Source of the DNA: Nakamurella antarctica
GTDB lineage: Bacteria > Actinomycetota > Actinomycetes > Mycobacteriales > Nakamurellaceae
Direction: 5' to 3'
Length of the DNA stretch: 64,000 nt
NCBI RefSeq assembly: GCF_003860405.1
Contig: NZ_CP034170.1
Coordinates: 1-64,000 of the forward strand
In this document: positions 46,856 to 56,014 of the stretch, in pieces
Layout: each line of letters opens with the position of its first letter
Position numbering within the stretch: the first letter of the stretch is position 1
Position numbers and translations under genes: made by a program
The notes under the pieces: generated by a model
The model's database searches: none
Told to the model about the DNA's origin: nothing
The model's input: only the letters and a program-made list of their open reading frames with translations

Positions 46856-47224
46856 GCGTGCGCAGCTCACGCATGTTCTCGCGGCCGGCCGGATAGCCAG
46901 GCGACCCGGCGCAATGACGGCGCCACACTCTGCGCATACCCCGTAGCGGCCCTGCGTCAGGTTGCCGAGTGCATGGTCGATTTCACTGAGCCTGGCGTCC
47001 TCGTCGCGGATAAGGCCCTCCAGGCGCGATATCTGCAAGGACAGCGGCATTCCGTCCGGGTCGTGCTCGTCATCGTCGGATCCGTCGGCCCGAAGTTGGC
47101 GCAGCTGCTCCAGCGCCGCGGCCCAGGTGCGAACAGCTGCCTGGCATTCCTGTCGCTGCGCGAGCAATGCACCGCGTGAGTTGATCGCGTCGGCGGACGC
47201 ATCCTCTGGCTCCGGTCCAGACAT
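46844..47224 (-). CDS. TraR/DksA-type zinc-finger protein
   Basis: This protein of about 126 residues starts at ATG 47224 (MSGPEPEDASADAINSRGAL); the frame to 47386 is not family-like. A coiled coil (about 15-85) is followed by the zinc finger YGVCAECGAVIAPGRLAIRP with TCVSCA. DksA/TraR proteins reach into the RNA polymerase secondary channel. Here the tip lacks the canonical DxxDxA motif, so activity on polymerase is uncertain. It diverges from the MMPL gene. Confidence 0.85.
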   Translation of the reverse strand: MSGPEPEDASADAINSRGALLAQRQECQAAVRTWAAALEQLRQLRADGSDDDEHDPDGMPLSLQISRLEGLIRDEDARLSEIDHALGNLTQGRYGVCAECGAVIAPGRLAIRPAARTCVSCARLLP

Positions 47225-47376
47225 TGGCCCCGCTCCCCCCAGCGCTTCAGGACGTGAGAGCGCACCGATGTATTCGTGGTTGACCCTCGATTGTGCACGT
47301 GGTCCTCGATGCCGGAACATATGGCTCGGCCCGTACGGCGTCGGCCTCGCGGCCCCCACAATTTCGAGGAGCAGCA

Positions 47377-49659
47377 GTGCGCGCACTAGCCCGTTGGTCG
47401 GTCCATCATCGCGTCGCCGTCGTGCTCCTGTGGTTGGCCGTCATGGCTGGCTCACAGCTGGTCGGCGCCCTCTCCGGTGGTAACGACTTTAAGTCCGACT
47501 TCAACCTGCCGGGAACCGACTCGCAGAAGGTGTTTGACCTCCTCGCTGACGCTCCCACATCCGGCAATGACGGCATCAGTGGCCAAATTGTTCTGTCTAC
47601 TTCGGGGGGCAACCCGATTGCCAGTGCGGGTGCGGGGCTCCAACCGGCGCTGCAGTCGCTCTGCGCTATCGAAGCCGGCGGGGTGAAGAAGATTTACAGC
47701 ATCAACAGCCCGTTCGGTTTCATCGCCTGCAAGGGCGAGGCTCCCGCGAAGGCGCAGCCCGTCATTTCGCCGGACGGCAGCACCGCTATCGCTGAACTTC
47801 GTTGGGACACCAACGATTTGCTCGCACCCGACGTGCTGCCGATCCAAGATGCCCTCGACACCGCGCTGGCTCAAGGCGTGGCCCCCGGGGTGTCGGTGAA
47901 CTTTGGCGGGGACGCCTTCGCATTGCTGTTGCAGCAGGAGGGTTTTCCGCCATTCCTGATCGGATTTCTGGCGGCGCTGCTCATCCTGGTCGTGGTTTTT
48001 CGGAACTGGCTCGCCATACTGCCGATCGCGACGGCGATCGCCGCGCTGGTCTCTACCCTCGGTTTGACGGCAGGGGTTACCCATCTGATGTCGGTGGCCG
48101 AATTTGCGCCGGCGCTAGCCGAGCTGATGGTAATCGGTGTGGGCGTGGACTACGCGCTGTTCATTGTCTCCCGGCACCGACGGAATCTGCGGGCCGGTGT
48201 CGGTGTCACCGAGTCGATCCTGAAGGCTATCGACACCTCCGGTAGGGCAGTGATTTTCGCAGGCCTCACTGTCTGCGTGGCGCTGCTCGGTCTGTGCTTG
48301 CTGGGAGTCAAGTTTCTCTACGGACCCGCGGTGGTGTCATCGATGGGCGTGGTGCTCACCATGGCAGCTTCGGTGACATTGCTGCCGGCGTTACTGAGCT
48401 TCTTCGGCCTGAAGGCGCTGACTGCAAAAGACCGGAAAGCGCTGGCGGCAGGCGGTTTCGAGGCACTGCCAACGTCCGGGTTTTGGACTCGCTGGTCCGC
48501 TTACATCCAACGCAGCTCGCTGCTACCGGCGCTGGCGTCGGTAATCGTCCTGGTGCTGCTCGCGTTGCCATTCTTCGGCATGCGCCTAGGGCATGCTGAC
48601 CAAGGGAACGATCTGCCCAGCTCGACGACACGGCAGGCGTACGACACGGTGGCGAACAAGTTCGGCGCCGGTTACAACAACCAGATGCAATTGGTGGTGC
48701 GGGCGTCCGGAGCCGACACCGCGAAGATCGCCGCTGCGTTGCCCGCGGCGGTGCAGCTCGCCGACCCGGGTGCGGTGTTGATCGTGCCACCGGCTCCGGC
48801 GATGCAAGGCGGATTGACCTTTCTGCCCCTGATTCCCACCATGGCGCCGCAATCCGAGGCGACCGACCAGTTGATCTCCACGCTTCGGGGGAGAATCCTG
48901 CCCGCGGTTATGGCTGAAACCGGCGCCACCGGTGAGGTTCTCGTCTTTGGTAACGCTCCGGTCAACACCGACTTTGCCGCGGTGCTGACCCAACGGATGC
49001 CGCTGTTCTTCGCCGCCATCATCGGGCTTTCGTTTCTCCTGCTGATGATTGCGTTCCGGTCGTTGCTGGTGCCGGCGGTAGCCGCCTTGATGAACCTAGT
49101 GGCCGCCGCCGCGTCATTTGGGGTAGTAGTCGCGATCTTTCAAAACGGTTTCATGGCCGAAACTCTCGGGATCGGCAAGGGGCCGATAGAGGCATTTATT
49201 CCGGTGATGATGTTTGCCATCCTGTTCGGCCTATCGATGGATTACCAGGTGTTCCTCGTATCGTCCATGCACGAGGAGTTCCTGCGCTCCGGCGATAACG
49301 GTAAAGCAGTCCGGGAGGGCCAAGCACGCACCGGCGGGATCATCACCGCCGCCGCGTTGATCATGGTGATGGTCTTCTTAGGATTCACCCTCGACCCCAA
49401 CCGTTTTCTAAAGATGTTCGGAATCGGTTTGGCCACAGCGGTTTTCCTGGACGCCTTCATCCTCCGAACCGTCTTGGTACCCGCCGTCATGCACCTGTTG
49501 GGCAGACGCAACTGGTACTTTCCGCAATGGCTGGAATGGGTGCCCAAGGTGTCGATCGAGGGTGGCGATGATGGTGGCGATGATGGCGCCGAAGGGAAAG
49601 CCGCCGCGCTGGTTGCCGGAGATAGCGACACAACTGGCCGGGCACGGACGGGCGGGTAG
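47377..49659 (+). CDS. MMPL/RND-family transporter
   Basis: I start at GTG 47377 (MRALARWSVHHRVAVVLLW), five bases after GAGGAG. The 760-residue protein has two RND repeats, each with a large periplasmic loop. Helix motifs ALAELMVIGVGVDYALFIVS and VMMFAILFGLSMDYQVFLVS carry the proton-relay DY pair of MMPL proteins. These export lipids or drugs. The C-terminus is Gly/Asp-rich (EGGDDGGDDGAEGK). No biosynthetic partner is adjacent, so the substrate is open. Confidence 0.9.
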   Translation: MRALARWSVHHRVAVVLLWLAVMAGSQLVGALSGGNDFKSDFNLPGTDSQKVFDLLADAPTSGNDGISGQIVLSTSGGNPIASAGAGLQPALQSLCAIEAGGVKKIYSINSPFGFIACKGEAPAKAQPVISPDGSTAIAELRWDTNDLLAPDVLPIQDALDTALAQGVAPGVSVNFGGDAFALLLQQEGFPPFLIGFLAALLILVVVFRNWLAILPIATAIAALVSTLGLTAGVTHLMSVAEFAPALAELMVIGVGVDYALFIVSRHRRNLRAGVGVTESILKAIDTSGRAVIFAGLTVCVALLGLCLLGVKFLYGPAVVSSMGVVLTMAASVTLLPALLSFFGLKALTAKDRKALAAGGFEALPTSGFWTRWSAYIQRSSLLPALASVIVLVLLALPFFGMRLGHADQGNDLPSSTTRQAYDTVANKFGAGYNNQMQLVVRASGADTAKIAAALPAAVQLADPGAVLIVPPAPAMQGGLTFLPLIPTMAPQSEATDQLISTLRGRILPAVMAETGATGEVLVFGNAPVNTDFAAVLTQRMPLFFAAIIGLSFLLLMIAFRSLLVPAVAALMNLVAAAASFGVVVAIFQNGFMAETLGIGKGPIEAFIPVMMFAILFGLSMDYQVFLVSSMHEEFLRSGDNGKAVREGQARTGGIITAAALIMVMVFLGFTLDPNRFLKMFGIGLATAVFLDAFILRTVLVPAVMHLLGRRNWYFPQWLEWVPKVSIEGGDDGGDDGAEGKAAALVAGDSDTTGRARTGG

Positions 49660-49718
49660 GCAGCGTCAGGCCGTGCACGCGCACGGTCTGCGGGTGGTTC
49701 TTCTCGCTTGCTGGCGTG

Positions 49719-51077
49719 TCAGCCCTGCTGTTCATTGGCCGCCGGCTGCGCCGTGCTGGATCCGTTGTCGTTGTTGGTGCTAAACCTTCTGACGAGAAAA
49801 AATAGCGCAAGGCCAATAGCAAGCAGCACACCGGCCCTGAGCCAGATAGCGCCTCCCTGCTGGGTCAGCAAAAGGACGCAGGAAGCCAGCGCAAGATAGG
49901 GGATGACCGTCGGGGCGCGGAAGTGCTGGTGCTCGACTTTGTCCTTCCGCAACACCAGCACCGCCACGTTCGTACTGATGAATACGAAAAGCAGGAGCAA
50001 CACAACAGTTTCGGCAAGTGACTGAAGATCGCCGGTGAGGGTGAGAGCCATCGCCGCCACGGTGGTGACGATAATCGCTACCCACGGCGTTTTGCGGTGG
50101 GGCAGAACCTTGCCGAGCGTTCGCGGTAATAACGATTGTTCGGCCATGCCGAATGTCAATCGACTGGCCATGATCATTGTCAGGAGCGCGCCATTGGCAA
50201 CAGCAATCAACGCCACTAAACCGAAGAGCCAATCTGGCACGCCAAAGCCCGTGGCTTGCACTACTTGTAGCAATGGCCCGGATGAGGCATTGAGTTCTTT
50301 CGGAGACAGCGCAATGGAAGACGCGATACCGATGAGCACATAGATAACGCCGGCGGTCAACAATGAACCGAAAAGGGCTTTGGGATAGACACGGTGAACA
50401 TCGTGGACTTCCTCTGCAACGTTGGCGGAGGTTTCAAAACCGACAAAGGAGTAATAGGCAAGGAGAGAGGCAGCCAAGATTCCGGCAGCAGGGGAAACGT
50501 CCGGGTTAAATTCCACGATGCGGGATACGTCGCCGTTGCCTTGGCCCAGCATGAGTCCCACGAGAACGATGACCAGAACCAGCCCCGATACCTCTACGAC
50601 GGTCATGATCACATTCGCGCGGACAGACTCCTTGACCCCGCGTGCATTGATCAATGCGACAAGCACCAGGAAGACGAGAGCTGCAGGAACTGCGGGAACG
50701 TTGAGGAACGGCTTGAGGTAATCACCGGCAAAAGCCAGGCTGAGCCCGGCAGCGCTGGTCACACCCGCAGCGAGCATGCAAAAGCCGACCAGAAATGAGA
50801 GCCACGGCAGCTTGAACGCTCGCTCGGCGAATAGAGCAGCTCCGCCGGCTTTAGGGTATTTGGTGACGAGCTCGGCGTAGGACGCCGCTGTCAGCATGGC
50901 CAGGAACAACGCCACGAGTAGCGGCACCCAAATAGCGCCTCCCACCTCGCCGGCAACCTTGCCCACCAATGCGTATATTCCCGCGCCGAGAACATCCCCG
51001 AGGATGAACAGATAGAGCAGCGGTCCGCTAATTGCCTTCTTGAGTTTGGACTCTTGTTGCGGCTTTGGTGTGGTCAT
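49719..51077 (-). CDS. APC-family amino acid permease
   Basis: I start at ATG 51077 (MTTPKPQQESKLKKAISGPL), giving 452 residues and 12 helices. The substrate helix GDVLGAGIYALVGKVAGEVG carries the GAGIY form of the APC motif, and helix 6 reads YYSFVGFETSANVAEEV. It imports or exchanges an amino acid or related amine. Being on the same strand as the downstream catabolic cluster, it may take beta-alanine or a related compound, but a terminator lies between them. Confidence 0.88.
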   Translation of the reverse strand: MTTPKPQQESKLKKAISGPLLYLFILGDVLGAGIYALVGKVAGEVGGAIWVPLLVALFLAMLTAASYAELVTKYPKAGGAALFAERAFKLPWLSFLVGFCMLAAGVTSAAGLSLAFAGDYLKPFLNVPAVPAALVFLVLVALINARGVKESVRANVIMTVVEVSGLVLVIVLVGLMLGQGNGDVSRIVEFNPDVSPAAGILAASLLAYYSFVGFETSANVAEEVHDVHRVYPKALFGSLLTAGVIYVLIGIASSIALSPKELNASSGPLLQVVQATGFGVPDWLFGLVALIAVANGALLTMIMASRLTFGMAEQSLLPRTLGKVLPHRKTPWVAIIVTTVAAMALTLTGDLQSLAETVVLLLLFVFISTNVAVLVLRKDKVEHQHFRAPTVIPYLALASCVLLLTQQGGAIWLRAGVLLAIGLALFFLVRRFSTNNDNGSSTAQPAANEQQG

Positions 51078-51118
51078 CGAATGAGTGTAAACGGGGAGGT
51101 TTTCGGGTCCTATCCCGC

Positions 51119-51295
51119 CTACCACGGGTCCTGGCTCAACGACCATTCCTGAACTTGTTTGGCGTAGGCACTAAAGGTCTGGAACTGCGGGATTCGCGCC
51201 GCCTGCACGACACACTTCAGCAGAGGCAGTTCTTGGTGCTTGCCGTGCACCCGCAAGGTGACTTTCCAATCCATCCCGTCGGGGGTGACGTCCAC
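51119..51295 (-). CDS. Possible small protein (58 residues)
   Basis: From GTG 51295 the frame reads VTPDGMDWKVTLRVHGKHQ, then ELPLLKCVVQAARIPQFQTF and ends EWSLSQDPW (stop 51119-51121). The amino acid content looks like a real protein, but no ribosome site is visible and I know no family. It lies between the APC permease and another small frame on the same strand. Confidence 0.35.
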   Translation of the reverse strand: MDVTPDGMDWKVTLRVHGKHQELPLLKCVVQAARIPQFQTFSAYAKQVQEWSLSQDPW

Positions 51296-51326
51296 CCGCA
51301 GTAGTTTTCAGGTGACAGAACTGTGT

Positions 51327-51428
51327 CTAGATGCTGAGCGCAGCGCAGACAACGATAAGCAGCTCACCGTCAATGATCAGCATTGAGTCTTCGTCGACGC
51401 GGAAGCGGAGGCGGTTCGGAGACGTCAT
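51327..51428 (-). CDS. Small protein (33 residues) with good ribosome site
   Basis: ATG 51428 is preceded by GAAGGA at suitable spacing. The product begins MTSPNRLRFRVDEDSMLIID and continues GELLIVVCAALSI, so a basic/acidic head is followed by a hydrophobic end that could insert in the membrane. Unknown family. It lies after the terminator of the catabolic cluster, so it would have its own promoter. Confidence 0.45.
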   Translation of the reverse strand: MTSPNRLRFRVDEDSMLIIDGELLIVVCAALSI

Positions 51429-51514
51429 GGGGGTGATCCTTCGGGGGCAGGCATGGTGGCTGCAGGGCATGCGGTGGTAGAACAAGCACGGGCAGAACCG
51501 GGCCGAACAAAGAA

Positions 51515-51556
51515 GCCGGTCGAGCTTGCCTCAAATTTCAGACTAGCCCGACCGGC
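51515..51556 (-). terminator. Terminator of the pyrimidine/ureide operon
   Basis: GCCGGTCGAGCT (51515-51526) pairs with AGCCCGACCGGC (51545-51556) with one wobble. On the minus strand it is followed by TTCTTTGTT. It sits 20 bases past the aminotransferase stop. Confidence 0.8.
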
Positions 51557-51575
51557 GGTGGAACTTTCATAAAAA

Positions 51576-52931
51576 CTACAGCGAGCTGAGCGCCTCGTCG
51601 TAGATCGCCAGCGCCTGCTCTACTTCGGCGTCGGTGACAATGCACGGCGGCACCACGTGCACACGGTTCTCCTGAACGAACGGCAGCATGCCCAGGGAGA
51701 GCAACTTGGCCTTCAACTCGGCCATCTTCGCAGCGGGCAGCGGGGTCCGGGTCTCGCGGTCGCTGACCAAGTCCATGGCCCAGAACACACCGAGACCGCG
51801 GACGTCGCCGATCACTTCGTGGCGCGCAGCCAGCTTTTCCAAACCAGGCCCGAGCACGTCTTCGCCGATCCGCTTGGCGTTGTCGACGATTCCTTCGTCC
51901 TGCATCGCGGTCAGCGCTCCGATGATGGACGCCATCGCCAGCGGGTGACCGGAGTAGGTGAGACCGCCGGGGAAAACGGCTTCGTCGAAAGCCGCGGAGA
52001 TTTCGGGCGAGATCACCACACCGCCGACGGGGATGTAACCGGAGTTGACGCCCTTAGCGAAGGTGATCAGGTCGGGGGTTGTAACGACGCCGTCCTCGGC
52101 CAGGCTTTGGAAGGCGAACCAACCGCCGGTGCGGCCGAAGCCAGCCATCACCTCATCGAAAATAAGCTTGATGCCGTACTTGTCGGCGAGGGCGCGCACG
52201 CCAGCGAGATAGCCACGCGGCGGCACCATGATGCCGGCGGTGCCGGGGACGGTTTCCATCAGGAGGGCTGCGATGGTGTGGCTGCCCTCGCTCTGGATGA
52301 CGCGCTCGAGGTGGTGCAGTGCGCGTTCGCATTCCTGCTCCTCGCTGGTGGACCAGAACTCGCTGCGGTAGGCGTAAGGGCCGAAAAAGTGCACGTGGCC
52401 GGTGGCGTATTCGTTGGGCATGCGGCGCCAGTCGCCGGTGGCGACGATAGCCGATCCGGTGTTGCCGTGGTAGCTGCGGTAGGTCGAAAGCACCTTATCG
52501 CGGCCGGTGACCAGACGCGCCATCCGGATGGCGTTTTCGTTGGCGTCGGCGCCGCCGTTGGTGAAGAACACCTTCTGGAAGTGGGTCTTTTCGCTGCCTT
52601 GGTTTGCTTTGTCCAGGATCAGGTCGGCGGCGCGGCCGCGTGTCAAGTTGCCGAACGCGGGTCCGACCGTGGTGAGGATGTCCAACTGCGCCTTGATGGC
52701 GTCGAGGACACCCTGGTGCTGGTGACCGATGTTGACGTTCACCAACTGGCTGGAGAAGTCGAGAAGCTCCTTGCCATCGAAATCCCAGACCTTGCACCCT
52801 GATCCGCCGGCGATCACCATCGGTTTCAAAGCGCCTTGGGCCGACCACGAGTGAAAGACGTGGGCGCGATCTAATTCAAGGGTGAGTTGTCCGTCGTTGG
52901 TCTTGACGGGGGCCTCGGGGGTAGCGGTCAC
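51576..52931 (-). CDS. Class III aminotransferase (omega-amino acid type)
   Basis: The PLP enzyme (about 451 residues from GTG 52931) has FFTNGGADANENAIRMAR, YRSYHGNTGSAIVATGDW, LIFDEVMAGFGRTG and the PLP lysine in LITFAKGVNSGYIPVGGV. Class III enzymes of this type transfer amino groups from beta-alanine, GABA or similar. As last gene of the dihydropyrimidinase cluster it most plausibly converts beta-alanine (from uracil) or 3-aminoisobutyrate (from thymine) to the semialdehyde. The start is not certain, as no strong ribosome site is visible. Confidence 0.85.
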   Translation of the reverse strand: MTATPEAPVKTNDGQLTLELDRAHVFHSWSAQGALKPMVIAGGSGCKVWDFDGKELLDFSSQLVNVNIGHQHQGVLDAIKAQLDILTTVGPAFGNLTRGRAADLILDKANQGSEKTHFQKVFFTNGGADANENAIRMARLVTGRDKVLSTYRSYHGNTGSAIVATGDWRRMPNEYATGHVHFFGPYAYRSEFWSTSEEQECERALHHLERVIQSEGSHTIAALLMETVPGTAGIMVPPRGYLAGVRALADKYGIKLIFDEVMAGFGRTGGWFAFQSLAEDGVVTTPDLITFAKGVNSGYIPVGGVVISPEISAAFDEAVFPGGLTYSGHPLAMASIIGALTAMQDEGIVDNAKRIGEDVLGPGLEKLAARHEVIGDVRGLGVFWAMDLVSDRETRTPLPAAKMAELKAKLLSLGMLPFVQENRVHVVPPCIVTDAEVEQALAIYDEALSSL

Positions 52932-53016
52932 AGCTGAGCCTGGCTTTCTAAAGAGAAATGAGGTGGGGCCGGTGGTGGCCAGTGCGGGCACTGGCCACCA
53001 CCGGATATATCAAGTG

Positions 53017-54291
53017 TTACTTGCCGCCCTCGTTGAGGGTGACGGTGATCGGCTTGTACGACTCGCCGGTGACGTCAATGCCTTCCGCCTTGAGGGCGTC
53101 GAGCGCCTTCATGACGTAATCGTTGGTGTACGCCAACCCTTCCGGTGCCTTGGTGATGACGGTGCTGCCTTCGAGGTTCTTCGCCGACATAGCGACATCG
53201 ACCGTCTGCTTCCATGCTGCATCGTTGATGACGCCGATGCCGTCCTTGGACGGCCAGATCAGCTTGTTAACTTCGTTGGTCTGCCATAGCTGGTGGCTGG
53301 CGCCGAGCTGAGATCCGGCAGCCACAACGACGCTCGCGGTCTTCTCCGCGTTATCGCGTGCATAGATCCAGCCCTTCAACGCACCCTTGAGGAACTTGAC
53401 AGTCGTTTCCTGGTAGGTGGTGTCGTTCTGAAGCTTGTCCGTGTTGGCCCAGATGGCATCCTGCAACATCGCGGTGCCTTCGTCGTTCCAGTTGATCGCG
53501 TTAAGGTCGGATGGCTGGAAAAGCTTGCCGGTGGCCGGATTCTTGGTCTCCAGAACCTGTGCGTACTCGTTGTACGTCATTGCTTGAGCGGCATCGATCG
53601 AACCGTCGAGCAGTGCGTTCATGTCGAAGTTTTGTTGCACCAGCGTGACGTCGGCCGCCGGGTCTAGGCCTGCCTTGGTGATGCCGGCGAACAGTTCGAA
53701 CTCGTTACCGAAGCCCCAGTTTCCGACATTCTTGCCCTTGAGGTCGGCGGCCTTCTTGAGGTTCTTGTCAGCCATTGATACCTGCAGCGTGCCGGACTTT
53801 TGATAGATCTGCGCGACGTCGGTGATACCGGCGCCTTGCTCGCGGGAGGCCAGTGCCTTCGGTACCCACGCGATGGCGTAGTCGACCGAGCCGTTGGCCA
53901 GCTGGGTCTGCGGGACGATGTCAACGCCACCCTCGACGATTTGGACGTCGAGGCCTTCGTCCTTCCAGTAGCCCTGCTCGGCCGCCGCGTAGTAGCCAGC
54001 GAACTGAGCCTGAGCAAACCACTGCAGCTGGAGCTTGACCGGGATGAGCGGGCCGGTCGGGGCTTCGCTGCTGGACGCGGCCGGGGCTGCAGAGCTGGAC
54101 GCCGCTGCGGAGCTGGACGTCGCTGGGGATTCACTGCTGGACGCTGCGGGGGCAGCTGAGCTCGACGCCGCAGGCGCCGCCGAGCTGGAGCTGGTGGCGG
54201 CGTTATCGCTCGAAGAGCAACCCGCCAGGACGAGCGCGGCCGAGGTGGCCAGGGCCACCGCGCTGAGAGATCGGCGCATTGTGAGCTTCAT
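53017..54291 (-). CDS. NMT1/ThiY-type substrate-binding lipoprotein
   Basis: I start at ATG 54291, behind AAGGAGA. The 424-residue protein has a lipobox (ALVLAGCSSSD) and a Ser/Ala-rich stalk to about residue 79. The NMT1 fold follows: KLQLQWFAQAQFAGYYAAAE, GYWKDEGLDVQIVEGG and NWGFGNEFELFAGITKAGLD. Proteins of this class bind pyrimidines, riboflavin precursors or thiamine precursors. The cluster suggests a pyrimidine, hydantoin or ureide. It works with the two permeases and the ATPase upstream. Confidence 0.9.
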   Translation of the reverse strand: MKLTMRRSLSAVALATSAALVLAGCSSSDNAATSSSSAAPAASSSAAPAASSSESPATSSSAAASSSAAPAASSSEAPTGPLIPVKLQLQWFAQAQFAGYYAAAEQGYWKDEGLDVQIVEGGVDIVPQTQLANGSVDYAIAWVPKALASREQGAGITDVAQIYQKSGTLQVSMADKNLKKAADLKGKNVGNWGFGNEFELFAGITKAGLDPAADVTLVQQNFDMNALLDGSIDAAQAMTYNEYAQVLETKNPATGKLFQPSDLNAINWNDEGTAMLQDAIWANTDKLQNDTTYQETTVKFLKGALKGWIYARDNAEKTASVVVAAGSQLGASHQLWQTNEVNKLIWPSKDGIGVINDAAWKQTVDVAMSAKNLEGSTVITKAPEGLAYTNDYVMKALDALKAEGIDVTGESYKPITVTLNEGGK

Positions 54292-54356
54292 GTGTCTCCT
54301 TGTGTACGTGCGTGGGTGTGTATGCCGGACGGTGAGTGCGGTGACAACTATTTTTG

Positions 54357-55199
54357 CTACGCCTCCTTCTTCGGCGCCAGCTTGCGCTGGGCGATCCGCT
54401 CCAGAAGCAGTGTGACCCCATAAAAGATGAGACCAAGAACAATGGCGCCGAGCACGTAGCTCCACGCGCGCGGGTTATTGCCGCCACCCGCGGCGGATGC
54501 GATTCGTCCGCCGAGGCCGTTTTGCAGGCCGCCGAAATACTCCGCGACCACGGCTGCAATGACGGCCAGGGACGAAGCAATCCGGAGTCCGGTGAAAACG
54601 AACGGAAGCGCTCCGGGGATGGTGACATTTTTCGTCAGCTGGCGCCTCGATGCGGCGTAGGCATGCATCAAGTCACGGTGAACCGGTAGGACCTGCCGTA
54701 GGCCCCGCAGGGTGTTGATAAAGATAGGCGCAAAAATGGTGATGGAGACGATGACGCGGCGCGGGGTTTCCGAGGTGGCGCCGAGCATCGAGAAAAGTAC
54801 GGGGGCCAGGGCGACAATCGGAACCACCGCAAGAGCGGACACGATGGGAACCAGCATTTTGTTGATCACCACGACTTGGGACGCCACGATCGCGGCCCCT
54901 ATCGCAATGATCGCGCCGACAACAAAGCCCACGAGAGCGTTCCAGCCGGTAGCGGTGGTGGCTTTGATTAACTGAGGAAACATCTTGCCGGTTTCTGCCA
55001 CGATGCCCGAGGGGCTGGGCAGCAAATACGGCTTAATGTCCTTGATATCCACCAACAACTGCCAGCCCACGATGACAAGGACGCCTAGAAGTATGGGAGG
55101 AAGTACGGCGCGTAACGCGTTCCTGGAGCCGTTGCCCCCCGCAGAATCAGATTTCGGCGGCGCTGTGGTGGTGATGTCAGACGGGATGAACGTCGTCAT
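54357..55199 (-). CDS. ABC transporter permease (SsuC/ThiX type), second
   Basis: The 280-residue permease has six helices and the EAA-like loop LMHAYAASRRQLTKNVTIPG. Its N-terminus is a hydrophilic 25-residue leader, then AVLPPILLGVLVIVGWQLLV. The start overlaps the ATPase stop (ATGA). With the other permease at 56011 it forms a heterodimeric importer channel. Confidence 0.92.
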   Translation of the reverse strand: MTTFIPSDITTTAPPKSDSAGGNGSRNALRAVLPPILLGVLVIVGWQLLVDIKDIKPYLLPSPSGIVAETGKMFPQLIKATTATGWNALVGFVVGAIIAIGAAIVASQVVVINKMLVPIVSALAVVPIVALAPVLFSMLGATSETPRRVIVSITIFAPIFINTLRGLRQVLPVHRDLMHAYAASRRQLTKNVTIPGALPFVFTGLRIASSLAVIAAVVAEYFGGLQNGLGGRIASAAGGGNNPRAWSYVLGAIVLGLIFYGVTLLLERIAQRKLAPKKEA

Positions 55200-56014
55200 C
55201 GAAGGTCAACCCCCAACTTCGATAGCGACGGGGCGCCGTGGAGCGCCTCGCGAACCTCGGTGACCCCGCTGAAGAATCCGGAGTCCTCGCGCAGGTCGTC
55301 GCCGCGGTCGATGCCGCGACCCAAGTCGATCGAGACAATGTCCCGGATCTCGCCGGGGCGAGGGGACATCACGACTACGCGGTCGGACAGGAATACTGCC
55401 TCGGGGATGGAGTGGGTGACAAACACGACGGCAGCGCCGGTCTCGGAACAGATCTTGACGAGTTCGGATTGCATTCGCTCGCGCGTCATCTCATCCAGCG
55501 CGCCGAAAGGCTCGTCCATCAGCAGTAGTTGTGGCTTCTCGGCCAATGACCGGGCGATGGCGACTCGCTGCTGCATGCCGCCGGAAAGTTGATCCGGGAA
55601 GCGGGTTCGGAAGTCAGTCAGACCCACGAGCTCGATGAGCTCACTGGCCCTGGCCTGCCTTTCGGCCTTTCCGACGCCGTGCAATTCGAGGGGGAGTTCA
55701 ATATTGGCCTGCACGCTGCGCCACGGCAGTAGGCCGGCGCTTTGGAACGCGATGCCGTAATCCTGATCCAGCCGGGCCTGTTTGGCAGATTTGCCAAACA
55801 CGGTGATCTCGCCCGATGTGGGGGTATCCAAGTCGGCGATCAGCCGCATCAGCGTGGACTTACCGCAACCGGACGGCCCGATCAGTGAGACGAATTCGCC
55901 AGCAGCGATTTCCAGATTAATGTCCGAGAGTGCCTGCACGCTGGCGCCTTTGGCCACGGAGAAAATTTTGTTGACCCCGGCGACTGTGACCGCGGGGGAA
56001 GTGAGCTCGCTCAT
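55196..56014 (-). CDS. ABC transporter ATP-binding protein (SsuB/TauB type)
   Basis: The 272-residue ATPase has Walker A IGPSGCGKSTLMRLIAD, signature QLSGGMQQRVAIARSLA and Walker B LLLMDEPFGALDEMTRERM, with the TauB/SsuB-type spacing. It overlaps both flanking permease genes by four bases, so all three are translationally coupled. It energises uptake of the substrate bound by the lipoprotein at 53017. Confidence 0.95.
   Translation of the reverse strand: MSELTSPAVTVAGVNKIFSVAKGASVQALSDINLEIAAGEFVSLIGPSGCGKSTLMRLIADLDTPTSGEITVFGKSAKQARLDQDYGIAFQSAGLLPWRSVQANIELPLELHGVGKAERQARASELIELVGLTDFRTRFPDQLSGGMQQRVAIARSLAEKPQLLLMDEPFGALDEMTRERMQSELVKICSETGAAVVFVTHSIPEAVFLSDRVVVMSPRPGEIRDIVSIDLGRGIDRGDDLREDSGFFSGVTEVREALHGAPSLSKLGVDLR

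Noticed and set aside
51657-52802. 381-residue frame opposite the aminotransferase
   Set aside because: Antisense shadow; the minus strand encodes a complete class III aminotransferase.
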